From Phycicoccus sonneratiae (GTDB lineage: Bacteria; Actinomycetota; Actinomycetes; Actinomycetales; Dermatophilaceae), in NCBI RefSeq assembly GCF_016887965.1, contig NZ_JAFDVD010000007.1:1-64000 (forward strand): a stretch of DNA of 64,000 bases, in the 5' to 3' direction. A program made the translations under genes and the position numbers. The notes beneath the pieces are model-generated. The model was not told the origin of the DNA, did not search any database, and saw only the letters and a program-made list of their open reading frames with translations. Positions 42,762 to 53,300 of this stretch are shown here, one piece after another; within the stretch, counting starts at the first letter, position 1, and the number at the start of each line of letters is the position of its first letter.

Positions 42762-45137
42762 TCACCCGGCCGAGGCCGACACCGGCGCCGTGATGCGCCC
42801 GGCGTGGATGCCGGACGGCGTGCGGCGGGCCGCGGCCCGCCGCGACGGCAGGAGCGAGGTCAGGGCGACCGCCCGGCGCCAGCGCTCGCGACGCGTCCGG
42901 CCCTCGGCGAGCTCGTGCCGGGCGCGGCCGGCCAGGGCCCAGGCCCGCTCGGCGGTCGCGTCGTCGGCGCCCGCCGGCCCGAAGGTCGCCCCGTCGACCG
43001 CGCGCGCGGTGTCGAGCAGGGCCGCGCCACCGACCGACGCGGCCACCTCGCGGCGGGTGTCCCGGCGCGAGACCGCGTAACCGGCGTCCCGCAGGGAGTC
43101 GAGCACGTCGTCCCACGCGGCCGCCGAGCGCGCGGCGGCCGATCCGCGCCGCGTGCGCAGCACCCGGCGCAGGGTCTTGACGAGGACGAGCAGGCCCGTC
43201 CAGAGCGGGATCCCGAGCACCGGCACCGCCGCGGCGGCGATCGTCACCCGCGCCCACAGCGGCAGCGGGAAGGTCACCTCGGGTGCGGTGGTCCGGCTGC
43301 GGCCGCTCGCGGACTCGTCGAGCGAGAAGCCGTCCTCGCTGCTCGGCGGTCGCTGCGCGGTGGGCGGCGGCACGGTGGCGGCCCGGCTGGTGTCCTGCTC
43401 GACGACCGCCCGGGGCTTCGGCTTCTTGTCGCGCGCCGGCACGAACTCGTCGGGGGCGATGAGCTGCCAGCGCGTGCCGTCGTGCACCTCGACCCACGCA
43501 CGCACGTCGCGGCCGCGGACGAGGCCGTCGGCCTCCGGCAGCGCCCCGAGGACGACGCGGGCCGGCATCCCGAGGTAGGCGGCCGACAGTGCGAGCGTCG
43601 CGGCGAACTGCTCGTCGTTGCCGGCCGGCTCGGACTCGGCGACGAACGACGTGAGGCGGCCGGAGGAGTGCCCCGGGAGGATGGTCTCCTCGCCCGTGCC
43701 GCCGTCGCTGTAGGCACCCGTGGTCCGCAGCCGGGTGGCCACCGCCCGCAGCTGGGTCATGGGGTCGCCACCGGCGGTCGCGCTCGCGGCGACGAGCCGG
43801 GCCATCGGCTGGGCGAGGGTCGGGTCGACGGGCGGGGCGGTCGGGACCGAGGTCTGCGGGGCGCCGATCCGCTCGTCGAGCACGTAGGTCTCGCCGGCCG
43901 ACAGCCGCTGCGGCAGCACGGCGGCCCCGGTGTCGAGGTTGTAGCGCAGCTCGTCGGCGCGGTCCTGGGCCCGCGGCCCCTCGAACCGGATGCGCGTCTC
44001 GCTGCCGACGGTGGGCACCCAGATGCCGAGGTCGCGGCGGTCGGCCCAGTCCTTGCCGACGGTCACCGTGGCGCGGGCCTCGCGGCCGCCGTCGGGGCGC
44101 GGGATCCGGGCGCCGACCCGCAGGAAGGTGCCGGATCCCGCGGCCGAGGTCGGCGTCGCGTTGCCCGCGGCCCACACCGTGCCGGAGTAGGTGTCGACGG
44201 TGGCCAGCCGCAGCAGCGTCCCCTGCGGGAGCCCGCCGACCCGCACCAGCTCCTTGTCGGCGAGGTCCTCGGCGACCGGCCGGAAGGAGCGGAAGGCCGC
44301 GAGCGGGCTCGGGCGGTCGGTGGCCGCGTACGGGGGCTCGACGTGCTCGCGCAGCACCTGCCGCTGTGTCGTCCCGGTCCACGGGACCGCCCCGATGACG
44401 ATGACGCCGACGACCACGAGGAGCAGCGCCGCGGTGCCGAGCCGCTCGAGGTTGCGCGCTGTGTGCACGACGACCCGGCGGCGCGAGCGCGTTGTGCCCC
44501 AGACGAGCGCGGCGACGAGCAGCACCGCCCCGCGGGCGACCACGCCGCCCGGCTCGACGACCCCGAAGGCCACCGACGCGGCGCCGACGAGGGCCGGCAC
44601 GAGGACCGGAAGGTACGGGGACCACACGCGGCGGGCCACGAGCAGCGTCGCGCACCCCCCGACGAGGGCGAGCAGGAACGGGAGGAGCGACAGCGGCCCG
44701 GCGCCGTCGACCGGCGGCAGGGTCGTGAGCAACCGGCGCCAGCCGTCGGTCGCGGTGTCCGCGAGGGCGGCCCACGACGTCGGGGTCGGCCACGGACCGG
44801 CCGAGGTGCTCCGCATCGTCAGCGGTGGGGCGAGCAGCGCGACGAGGACGAGCAGCGCCGGGGCCGCGGCCCACCACGGCATCCGGAAGCGGTCGAGGGC
44901 GAGCGCGAGGACCATCCCGGCGACGAGGGCGACCGCGCTCGTGACGACCCACCACGGCCCGTCGTAGGTGCCCACGAGGGCGCTGAGGGCCGTCGCGGTG
45001 AGCACCGTCGTGCCCAGCGCGTCGATGGCGATGTTGCGCCGCCGCCGGGCCTGCGCGCGGGCCCGGCGGGTCTGCGGGGCCGGGGTCGGCGGGGCGACGG
45101 GCGCCGCGCGGACGGGGTCGCGGGTCAGGGTCGTCAC
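42762..45137 (-). CDS. TgpA-like membrane protein with a degenerate transglutaminase domain
   Basis: 791 residues. Six to seven N-terminal membrane helices (residues 35-240) precede an extracytoplasmic part and a transglutaminase-like core at about 490-570. A further membrane helix lies near 640 (VPVLGIPLWTGLLVLV), then a cytosolic DUF4129-like tail. The core is recognisable (LALSAAYLGMPARVVLG), but the catalytic positions are changed: Cys to Asp508 in GNDEQF, His to Arg546 in VRAWVEV, Asp to Ala561 in WQLIAP. It therefore cannot be an active transglutaminase or protease and is more likely a scaffold. It is last in the fn3-moxR-duf58 operon, with GTGA overlap to duf58. Confidence 0.8.
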   Translation of the reverse strand: MTTLTRDPVRAAPVAPPTPAPQTRRARAQARRRRNIAIDALGTTVLTATALSALVGTYDGPWWVVTSAVALVAGMVLALALDRFRMPWWAAAPALLVLVALLAPPLTMRSTSAGPWPTPTSWAALADTATDGWRRLLTTLPPVDGAGPLSLLPFLLALVGGCATLLVARRVWSPYLPVLVPALVGAASVAFGVVEPGGVVARGAVLLVAALVWGTTRSRRRVVVHTARNLERLGTAALLLVVVGVIVIGAVPWTGTTQRQVLREHVEPPYAATDRPSPLAAFRSFRPVAEDLADKELVRVGGLPQGTLLRLATVDTYSGTVWAAGNATPTSAAGSGTFLRVGARIPRPDGGREARATVTVGKDWADRRDLGIWVPTVGSETRIRFEGPRAQDRADELRYNLDTGAAVLPQRLSAGETYVLDERIGAPQTSVPTAPPVDPTLAQPMARLVAASATAGGDPMTQLRAVATRLRTTGAYSDGGTGEETILPGHSSGRLTSFVAESEPAGNDEQFAATLALSAAYLGMPARVVLGALPEADGLVRGRDVRAWVEVHDGTRWQLIAPDEFVPARDKKPKPRAVVEQDTSRAATVPPPTAQRPPSSEDGFSLDESASGRSRTTAPEVTFPLPLWARVTIAAAAVPVLGIPLWTGLLVLVKTLRRVLRTRRGSAAARSAAAWDDVLDSLRDAGYAVSRRDTRREVAASVGGAALLDTARAVDGATFGPAGADDATAERAWALAGRARHELAEGRTRRERWRRAVALTSLLPSRRAAARRTPSGIHAGRITAPVSASAG

Positions 45138-46333
45138 TGGCCCCCCACCACCCGGACGAGGCGCGGCAGGTCGGCGAGCGAGCCGACGGTGAGGAAGGTG
45201 ATGCCGAGGACCGCCGAGGCGCTGCTGCGCTGGTCCGGCGAGAAGCGGAGGACGAAGAGGCGCACGTGCGGGCCGAGGTGCCCCGCGGCCCGCTGGACCT
45301 CGGCGACCGGGGTGTCCGGGCCGGTGACGACGACGGCGATCGAGGTCCCCGGGGCCAGGCCCGCGAGCCGGGCGGCGAGGGTCGGCAGGTCGGTGTCGTC
45401 GGGCTCGACCCGGGAGAAGCCGTCGAGGGTGCGGGCGACGCCGGCCCGGTCGACGGCGTGCGACCCGGCGACGACGCTGACGTCCATCTCGTCGCGCAGC
45501 GCCCGGACGGCCACCGACGCCGCCGCCGTGACCGCCGCCTCGAAGGTGTCCTCGTCGGCGTACCCCTCGGCCCGCGCGTCGAGCAGCACGCCGAGGTGGC
45601 TGCGGCGCGTGTCGGTGTAGCCCTTCATCATGAGCGTCGTCGTGCCGGCGGCGGCCGACATCCGGGCCGAGGACTGCCAGTGCACGTGCCGGCGGTCGTC
45701 GCCGGGCAGGTAGGCCCGCAGGGTGTGGAAGTCGAGGTCCGACACCGAGGGGTCCTGGGTCGGGCGGCCCTCGAGGTCGCGCACGAGCCCGGCGTCGAGC
45801 GAGGGCAGGCGCACCACCTCGGGGTGCACGAAGAGCTCGACGGTGCGCGAGGTGTTGAGGGCCCGCCGGGCCAGCCCGAACGGGTCGCCGAGCACGGTGG
45901 TCACGGGTCCGACGAGCACCACCCCGCGCCGGGTCGTCGGGATCTCGAACGGGTAGTCGACGCGCACGCCGGGCCCGAGCGAGGGCATCCGGAAGGCCTC
46001 GACGCGGCCGTCGACCGGCACCTCGAGGTCGGCCGGCGCGACCCGTCGGCTGCGGCCGTTGGTCACGAGCAGCGAGCCGTCGGCGGTCGTCCCCGGGCGC
46101 ACCCGGACGGGGTGGACCGTGAGGTCGAGGTCGACGCGCGAGCCGCCCAGGCTCATGAGCACCGACAGGACGAGGAGGACGACGAGGCCCATCCCGACGA
46201 TGCGGGCCTCGTCCCACGCCAGCAGCCAGCCGACGAGCACCGCGAGCACCCCGACGACCCCCGCACCCCAGCCGGTGCGGGTCACGACGGACCGCTCCCG
46301 GAGGAGGTCGAGGAGGCGGCGGAGGGAGGTCAC
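45134..46333 (-). CDS. DUF58 domain-containing membrane protein
   Basis: 399 residues. Two N-terminal membrane helices are followed by a beta-rich region (LTVHPVRVRPGTTADGSLLV) and the DUF58 core with FHTLRAYLPGDDRRHVHWQ. A VWA-like C-terminal domain without a full MIDAS closes it. DUF58 proteins act with MoxR ATPases, probably as their membrane-linked client or adaptor. The GTG start comes 7 bp after the moxR stop, and its own stop overlaps the tgpA-like GTG. Confidence 0.87.
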   Translation of the reverse strand: MTSLRRLLDLLRERSVVTRTGWGAGVVGVLAVLVGWLLAWDEARIVGMGLVVLLVLSVLMSLGGSRVDLDLTVHPVRVRPGTTADGSLLVTNGRSRRVAPADLEVPVDGRVEAFRMPSLGPGVRVDYPFEIPTTRRGVVLVGPVTTVLGDPFGLARRALNTSRTVELFVHPEVVRLPSLDAGLVRDLEGRPTQDPSVSDLDFHTLRAYLPGDDRRHVHWQSSARMSAAAGTTTLMMKGYTDTRRSHLGVLLDARAEGYADEDTFEAAVTAAASVAVRALRDEMDVSVVAGSHAVDRAGVARTLDGFSRVEPDDTDLPTLAARLAGLAPGTSIAVVVTGPDTPVAEVQRAAGHLGPHVRLFVLRFSPDQRSSASAVLGITFLTVGSLADLPRLVRVVGGQ

Positions 46334-46340
46334 GGTCGGG

Positions 46341-47327
46341 TCAGCGGTCGGCGGTCGCGGCGGCGGGGAGCGGGATGGCGTCGAAGAGCTCGTCGATGAC
46401 GTCGAGCATCGTCACGCCGTCGAACTGGGCGTCGGCGTCGAGGAGCATGCGGTGCTGCATGACCGGGACGGCGAGCTCCTTGAGGTCGTCGGGGACGACG
46501 TAGTTGCGACCCTGCCCGGCGGCCCAGGCCTTCGCCGCGTGGACGTACCCGAGCAGCCCGCGCACCGAGAGGCCGAGCCGGACGTGCCGGTGCTCGCGCG
46601 AACGCTCGGCGACCGTCTGGGTGAACTCGAGCAGCGGGCGCGACACGTGCACCGAGCGGGCGATCTGGCGCATCCGCAGCACCTGCGTGCCGTCGATGAC
46701 GGGGGTCACCGAGGCCGCGCGGTCGCGGACGGCCAGCCCGGAGAGCACGCCGATCGTGGCCTCCGGGTCCGGGTAGCCGATGGCCGTCTTCATGAGGAAC
46801 CGGTCGAGCTGGGCCTCGGGGAGCCGGTAGGTGCCGGCCTGCTCGATGGGGTTCTGGGTCGCGATGACCATGAACGGCGAGGGCACCTGGTGCGTCGTGC
46901 CGTCGACGGTGACGCGGCCCTCCTCCATCACCTCGAGCAGCGAGGACTGGGTCTTCGGCGACGCGCGGTTGATCTCGTCGGCGAGCACGATGTTCGCGAA
47001 GACCGGGCCGCGGCGGAACTCGAAGGCCTGGGCGCGCGGGTCGTAGATCGAGGCGCCGGTGACGTCGGAGGGCAGCAGGTCGGGCGTGAACTGGATCCGC
47101 TGGTGGCTGCCGCGCACCGCGCCGGCGAGCGAGCGGGCCAGGCTCGTCTTCCCGGTGCCGGGCACGTCCTCGAGGAGCAGGTGGCCCCCGGCCGCGAGGC
47201 AGGCCACGCTCAGCTGGACGACCCGCTCCTTGCCGACGAGCGCGGCGCCGACGGCGTCGACGATCGTCGCGAAGGTCTCGCCGAACCAGGCGATCTCGTC
47301 GGCGTGGGCCAGGGGCTCGGTGCTCAT
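46341..47327 (-). CDS. MoxR family AAA+ ATPase
   Basis: 328 residues. Walker A is EDVPGTGKTSLARS, Walker B is VLADEINRASPKTQ, and the sensor-1 region is VIATQNPIEQAGTYRLPEAQ with the arginine-finger DRFLMK. A lid domain completes the chaperone-like ring. It should remodel the DUF58/transglutaminase-like/FN3 membrane assembly encoded in the same operon. ATG at 47327 begins at the conserved N-terminus; the gap to the fn3 gene is 55 bp. Confidence 0.92.
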   Translation of the reverse strand: MSTEPLAHADEIAWFGETFATIVDAVGAALVGKERVVQLSVACLAAGGHLLLEDVPGTGKTSLARSLAGAVRGSHQRIQFTPDLLPSDVTGASIYDPRAQAFEFRRGPVFANIVLADEINRASPKTQSSLLEVMEEGRVTVDGTTHQVPSPFMVIATQNPIEQAGTYRLPEAQLDRFLMKTAIGYPDPEATIGVLSGLAVRDRAASVTPVIDGTQVLRMRQIARSVHVSRPLLEFTQTVAERSREHRHVRLGLSVRGLLGYVHAAKAWAAGQGRNYVVPDDLKELAVPVMQHRMLLDADAQFDGVTMLDVIDELFDAIPLPAAATADR

Positions 47328-47382
47328 GGGGTCCTCGTCATGGGCTCGGGGGCGGGGGTCCTCGGGGGGCGGGTGGCGCGGC

Positions 47383-50300
47383 TCACGGCGCCACCCACGT
47401 GCGTCGCACCGGGGTCTCGGGCGAGACCCCGTCGTCACAGGTGATGGTGTACCGCGTCCCGGACGTCGCGGTGAACTCCGACGCGGGGATCGCCCGGGTG
47501 CCGTCGCCGCCGGTGTCGGTGGGCAGGCCGACGGTCGTCGTGCCCCCGCTGCCCGCCTCGTCGACGACGCACTGGAGCGTGGTGCTCGGCGACAGGTTGT
47601 TCGCGGTGAGGGTGAGCGCGACCCCGCCACCGGGCAGCGCCTCGCCGGCCGCGCGCACCGACCCGCTGCCCGTGCTGCCGGCCCCGGCCGCCGACTGCGA
47701 CTCCGAGCCGCGGCTCGCCGTCGCCGTGATGGCCAGGGCGCTCGAGAAGCCGGCCTTGACGGCGTACCGGCGCGACCACGGGCCGTTGCCCGTCGTGTCG
47801 TCGCCGACCGGCGCGGCGTTGCCCCCGGTGACCGCGACGGCCACCGTCGCCGGCCGGCCGTTCGGGTCGGCCGTCACGGTGAAGAACACGTACGGGCCCA
47901 CGGTCTGCACGTCCTCGACGCTCACCGGGCCGAGCGGCCCGTAGACGACGTCGGAGGTCACCTGCGTCGACGACGACAGCTCGCCGCTGTTCGTCGCGGT
48001 GAGCGTCAGCGTGTACTCGGACCCGTTCGCCGGGACGGTGACGACCTCGTCGAACCGGGTGGGCTCCGCGGGGGCCGGCCAGCTGCCGCAGGTCGCACCG
48101 GACACCCGGCAGGTGATGGTCAGGGAGTCGTCGCGCGCGGCCGGGGAGGTGAACCGCAGCCGGATCGTGCGGTCCTCCCCGGTGGCGACGGCGGAGGCGT
48201 TCGAGAAGTCGCCCGGCGTGCCGATCGCCTCGAGGGAGGCCGGGGCGCTGGCCGGCGAGCTGTAGAAGGGGTTGGACGCGACGACGCGGTACTCGTAGGT
48301 GGAGCCGTCGTTCTCGACGGCGTCGGCGTCGCACCGGGTGGCCGACGTGCGGCACACGTCGGTGCTGCCGCCGGGTCCGGTGCGGGTGACCGTGTAGGAC
48401 GTGTCGCCGGGACCGTTGGGCGAGACCGCGTTCCAGCTGACGACGACCGCCTGCCGCGCCCCGCCGGCGACCTCGGTGGCCTCGAGGCGCGGGGCGTCCG
48501 GCGTCGCGGGAGTGCCGGCGGACTGGCCCTCGACGGTGACCCCCGGCCCCCATCCGGCGGTGTTGCGGGCCCGGATGGTGAAGGGGGTCGGCAGCGTGTT
48601 GTCGAGGCCGGTGGGCGTCACCGAGGTCGACGTCGTCTCGAGCCGGCCGCCGGGCCAGGTGACGAGGTAGCGGTCGACGGCCGAGCCCTGCGTCGGGGCC
48701 GGGCTCCAGGTGACCGTGACGGTGCGGTTCGCGGGGTCGACGACCCGCGGGTCGACCGGCGCGCCGGGCACCTCGTCGGGGACGATCGGCGCCGAGGCCG
48801 CGCTCGGCGGGCCCCAGCCGACGGCGTTGCGGGCCCGCACGGTGAAGCGGTGCTCGGTGGCGTTGGTCAGGCCGGTGACGAGGCAGGGCGAGGCGTCGCA
48901 GAGCTGGGTGCCGCCACCCTCCCAGCGCACCTCGTAGGCCTCGACCGGCAGCCCGTTGTCGTTCGGGGCCTGCCAGGTGAGCCGCGCCGACCGGCTGAGC
49001 GTCGGGCCGGTCTGGGCCGGGGTGCCGGGGGCGTCGGGCACCCCGAGCACGTCGATGCTCAGCGTGCCGGTGCCCTGCCGGTCGCGGCGGGTCGTGGACT
49101 CGACGTCGGTGATGGTGACGCGGACGGTGATCCGGCCGCGGGCGTCCCCGGCCGGCGTGACCGACAGCGTCGTCGGCCCGTCCTGCGTCACCGAGGCCGC
49201 CGACCCGGACGTCCGCTCGAACCCGACGATCGAGAACGCCGGGTCGCCGAGGCGGGAGGAGAGGTACCCCTCGATGTTCACGGTCGCCGTGGAGCCGGCC
49301 CGCACGCCGGACACGACGACGGGTGACATCGTCGGCGGCTCGGCGGGGGCCACCCGCACGGTGATGACGGCCGGCACCGCCTCGGTGCCCTCGGCGGTGA
49401 CGAGCATCCGGGCCGTCGAGCCCGGGACGGCCGCGGCCCCCGCCTCGACGACGAGCGTGTCGTCGCCGCGGTTCGAGACCGTGAGCCCGGCGACCGGCGA
49501 CTCGAAGCGCCCGGTGAACCGCAGGTCGGTGAGGCCGTCCGGGGTGGCCGTCCACACGTGGCAGAGCTGCGGGATGCCCAGCGGTCGCGAGGTGCCGCCG
49601 ACGACGACGTCGATCGCGGTCGGCGGGCAGCGCAGCACGGGCGTCTCGGGCCCGACCTGCACCGGCACGGTGAGGAAGGCCCGGCGCGCGGTGGGGTCGT
49701 CGGCGGTGGCGGCCGTGGAGACCTCGAAGGCGATGGCCGCCGGTCCGACGTACCCGGCGAGGCCGGTGACCCGCAGCCGCGAGGGGCCGTCGGCCTCGAC
49801 GCGCAGCTTGCCGGCCGGCGACGCGGCGAGCCGGTCGTCGGTGGTGAGCGTCAGCTCGCGCCCCGCGGGGTCGACGACGACGTCGTCGAGGTCGACCGTG
49901 GCGGTGGCGTTGCGGTCGACCCGCACGAGGGCGTCCTCGCGGACGCTCGGGGCGCCCGAGCCGCCGGCCGGCACGTGGACGAGCCCGAGGGCGGCCGCTC
50001 CCCCGGCGTCGGTGACCTCGAACGAGAGGACCTGCGGGGCGTCGGTGACCGGGAGGGTGACGACGCCGCCCTCGATGCGGGCCCCGGGCGCGTTGAAGAC
50101 GCGCGTCACGGTGAGCGCGCCGCCCGGGGAGTCGGGGTCGACCGCGCCGGCGAGCAGGTCGACGTCGACCGAGGTGGCGCCGGGCCCGGGCTGGGCGAGG
50201 GCGTTGCGCGGCACCGGCGGCAGGTTGGTACCCGCGCGGCCGCGGACGTGCACGGTGGCGGTCGACGGCTCGCCGCTCGCCCCCGTGATCGAGTAGCGGA

Positions 50301-53300
50301 TGGCGAGCGGCTGGTCGGCCGGTGGCGCGGTGACGGTGATCCGCCCGGACGTCGCGTCGAGGGTGGCGCGGCCGGCGAGGTCGGGGTTGAGCGGCTCGAG
50401 CGGCTCGACGGTGGCCCGCTCCCCGATCGGCTGGATGTCGTTGGCGAGCGCGTCGACGACCACCGTCGCACCCGGGGCGACGGTGACGTCGTCGTCGACC
50501 GCCACGACCGGCTGCGGGTCGCCCGGCGGGGCGACGGCGATGCGGACCGTGCCGGTGCCGACCTTCCCGTACCGGTCGCCGAGGAGGTAGGTGAAGTCGT
50601 CGGTGCCGCCGCTCGTCGGGTACGCCTGGTAGGTGATCGACGAGGGCGTGACGGCGAGCACCCGGCCGAGGCTCGGCGCGGAGGCCAGGCCGGCGAGCGT
50701 GGTGGAGTCGCCGTCGGGGTCCGAGCCGGAGGCCGCCACCGAGACGGTGATGGTGTCGCCGGCCACGACCCGGCCCTCGAGGGTCGGTGGGGCCGGCGCC
50801 CGGTTGAGCCGCTCCGGAGAGGGCGGCGGGACGACGTTGATCCGCGCCAGGCCGCTCGCCCGCGCGCCGGAGGGGCTCTCGACGACGTACGTGACGGCGA
50901 CCGTGCGCGCGGTCGTGACCTCGGGGGCCTGGTAGCGCACGACGGAGCCGGCGACGTACGCGGCGCCGACGTCGTCGGTGGTCGGCCCGCCGTCCGGTCC
51001 CCCGACGGGCAGGGTGCCCGGGCGGGGCGCGCCCTCGACCCGCGGGGAGAGCCGGAGGGTCGCGCCGGTGGGGTCGACGTCGTTGTCGAGCACCGGGACC
51101 GACACGTGGTCGCCGGAGCGGACCGTGGCCGTGTCGTCGACGACGAGCGGGGTGTCGTCGGCGGGCTCGGGCAGCTGGAGCACCGAGACGTCGCCCGTGG
51201 CGTTGCGTCCCTCGCCGTTGGTCACCGTGTACCTGACGAGCGCCGGGTTGGGCCGCAGGGACGGGCTGGTGGCGGCGATGCGCAGCCAGCGACCGCGCAG
51301 GACCGCGACGTCGACGGCATCGGACTCGGTCTTCGCGCCCTGGACGACGAGCAGCCCGCCGGCGGGGTCGACGTCGTTGGCGAGGACGTCGACGATCGTC
51401 GCGGTCTGGCTGCGCAGGACCGCCTGGTCGGGCATCGCGGTGATCGCCCCCGGCCGGTCGCTGGCCGCCCGGACGTCGACGCGGATGGCGCCCCGCGCGA
51501 TGTTCGCGTCGCCGTACCGCACGGGGTACGTGAGGAGGTAGGTGCCGGGCGCACCGGCGGTGACCGACACGGTGCCGGCCTCGAGGCTCGTGTCGACGGT
51601 CGTGCCGTCCGGCGCGGTGACGGCGCCCGCGAGCTGGAGGCTGGCCGACGGGTTGACGGGGTCGGTGCCGGGCACGTCGTTGTCGAGGGGCCGCAGGACG
51701 ATCGGCTTGCCGACCTCGCCGCGTCCGACGTCCGGCAGCGGCGTGGCCGGCGTCGTGCGCTGCGCGTCGGCGGCCAGCACGTCGACCGAGAGTCGGCCGA
51801 CGGTCGAGGCCGTGCCGTCGGACACCGTGTACTCGACCGTGCGCGGGCCGGCGTCGCCGCCCGCGGTGTACCGGATCCGGCCGTCCGGCGTGAGGCCCAC
51901 CGGGGTGTCCTCGTCCTTGGCGGAGGTGACGGCGACCGGGTCGGAGTCGGGGTCGCGCCAGTCGCCGACGACCGGCACGCTGACCGAGCCCTTGTTGACG
52001 ACGCTCGTCACCGAGGGCACGAAGTCCGGGCGCAGCGCCGGGGCGCCGTTCTCGTCCGGCGAGCGCACCTCGACCGTGACGCGGGCCGACGAGCTGTTGC
52101 CGCGGCCGTCGTCGATGACGTAGTCGAACTCGGCCGAGCGGGCGGTGGGTTCGAGCGTCAGCTGCACCGCCTGGCCGTCCGGCGAGATCGCCACCGCGCC
52201 CGTGGCGGACGGCAGGGGCGACACCTTGGTGATCGACAGGACGCTGCCCGAGGGGTTCGCGTCGTTGTCGAGGACGTGGAGGATGCTCGTGCGGCCCGGC
52301 CGGGCACCGAGGGTGTCGTCACGGGCCTGCGGCGGCTTCGAGCTCCGGTCGACGGTGCTCGACTGGTCGGGGTCCTTCGGCGGGGACTGCGACGACGGTG
52401 GGGCGACGGCGTCCCAGTTGTCGAGCCGTCGACCGGTGTCGAGCGACCACACGGCGCCGGTGGACCCGTCGTTGAGCGCGACCGAGCGGTGGTTGAGGCG
52501 CAGGTGCGGGGAGATGAGCGTGCTCGCCCGGTCGAGCCGCACGTCCTGAACGGTCCCGCCGCAACCCTTGACCGCGCGCCCGGGGCTGCCGGACCACGCC
52601 GCGTAGGTGCAGCCGTCGAGGACGACGGGCGCGGCGGCCGGGCCGGTGCCGCCGTCGGTGACGGTGCGGGCCACGCCGGTGGCGAGGTCGACCGACACGA
52701 GGGCCCGAGGGGTGGCGACGAGCACCTCGCCGTCGACCCGTCCCTCCTCCGGCACGCCGTCGGTGAGGGACGTGCCGGTGACCGACGTGCGGGTGCCGTC
52801 CGGCCGGGCGATGACGCCCGTGACGGTGTCGAGGACGACCGGGCCGTCGGTGGTCAGCACGAGGTGGGCGTCCTGCAGGGGTCCGCCGAGCGAGCGCGAG
52901 TCCGTGCCGAAGCGGCCGTCGCCGGTGGGTCGCAGGATGACGAGCCGGCCGCCGGACCCCGCGGCGTAGGCGGTGCCCTCGTCGTCGACGGCGACGTCGG
53001 CGGTCAGGGCGTCCCCGGTGACGTCGGGGGCGATGGGCACCTGCGCGACCGGTGCGGTGGAGAAGCCGTCGACGCCGACGGCCGTCGGGGTCGTCGAGAC
53101 CGACGCCTTCACCTCGCCGGAGTCGGGGTCGACGAAGACCGCGGTCCCGTTGCCGACGGCCAGGGGTGCGGACGGGGGCACGGCGACGGTCCGGTCGGTG
53201 ACGAGCGTGCCGGCGCGGACGTCGACGGGGGCCACCTTCCCGGTGACCCGGTCTCGGGTGAGCACCGACGACCCGGACTGGACGACGTCGAGCTGGTAGC

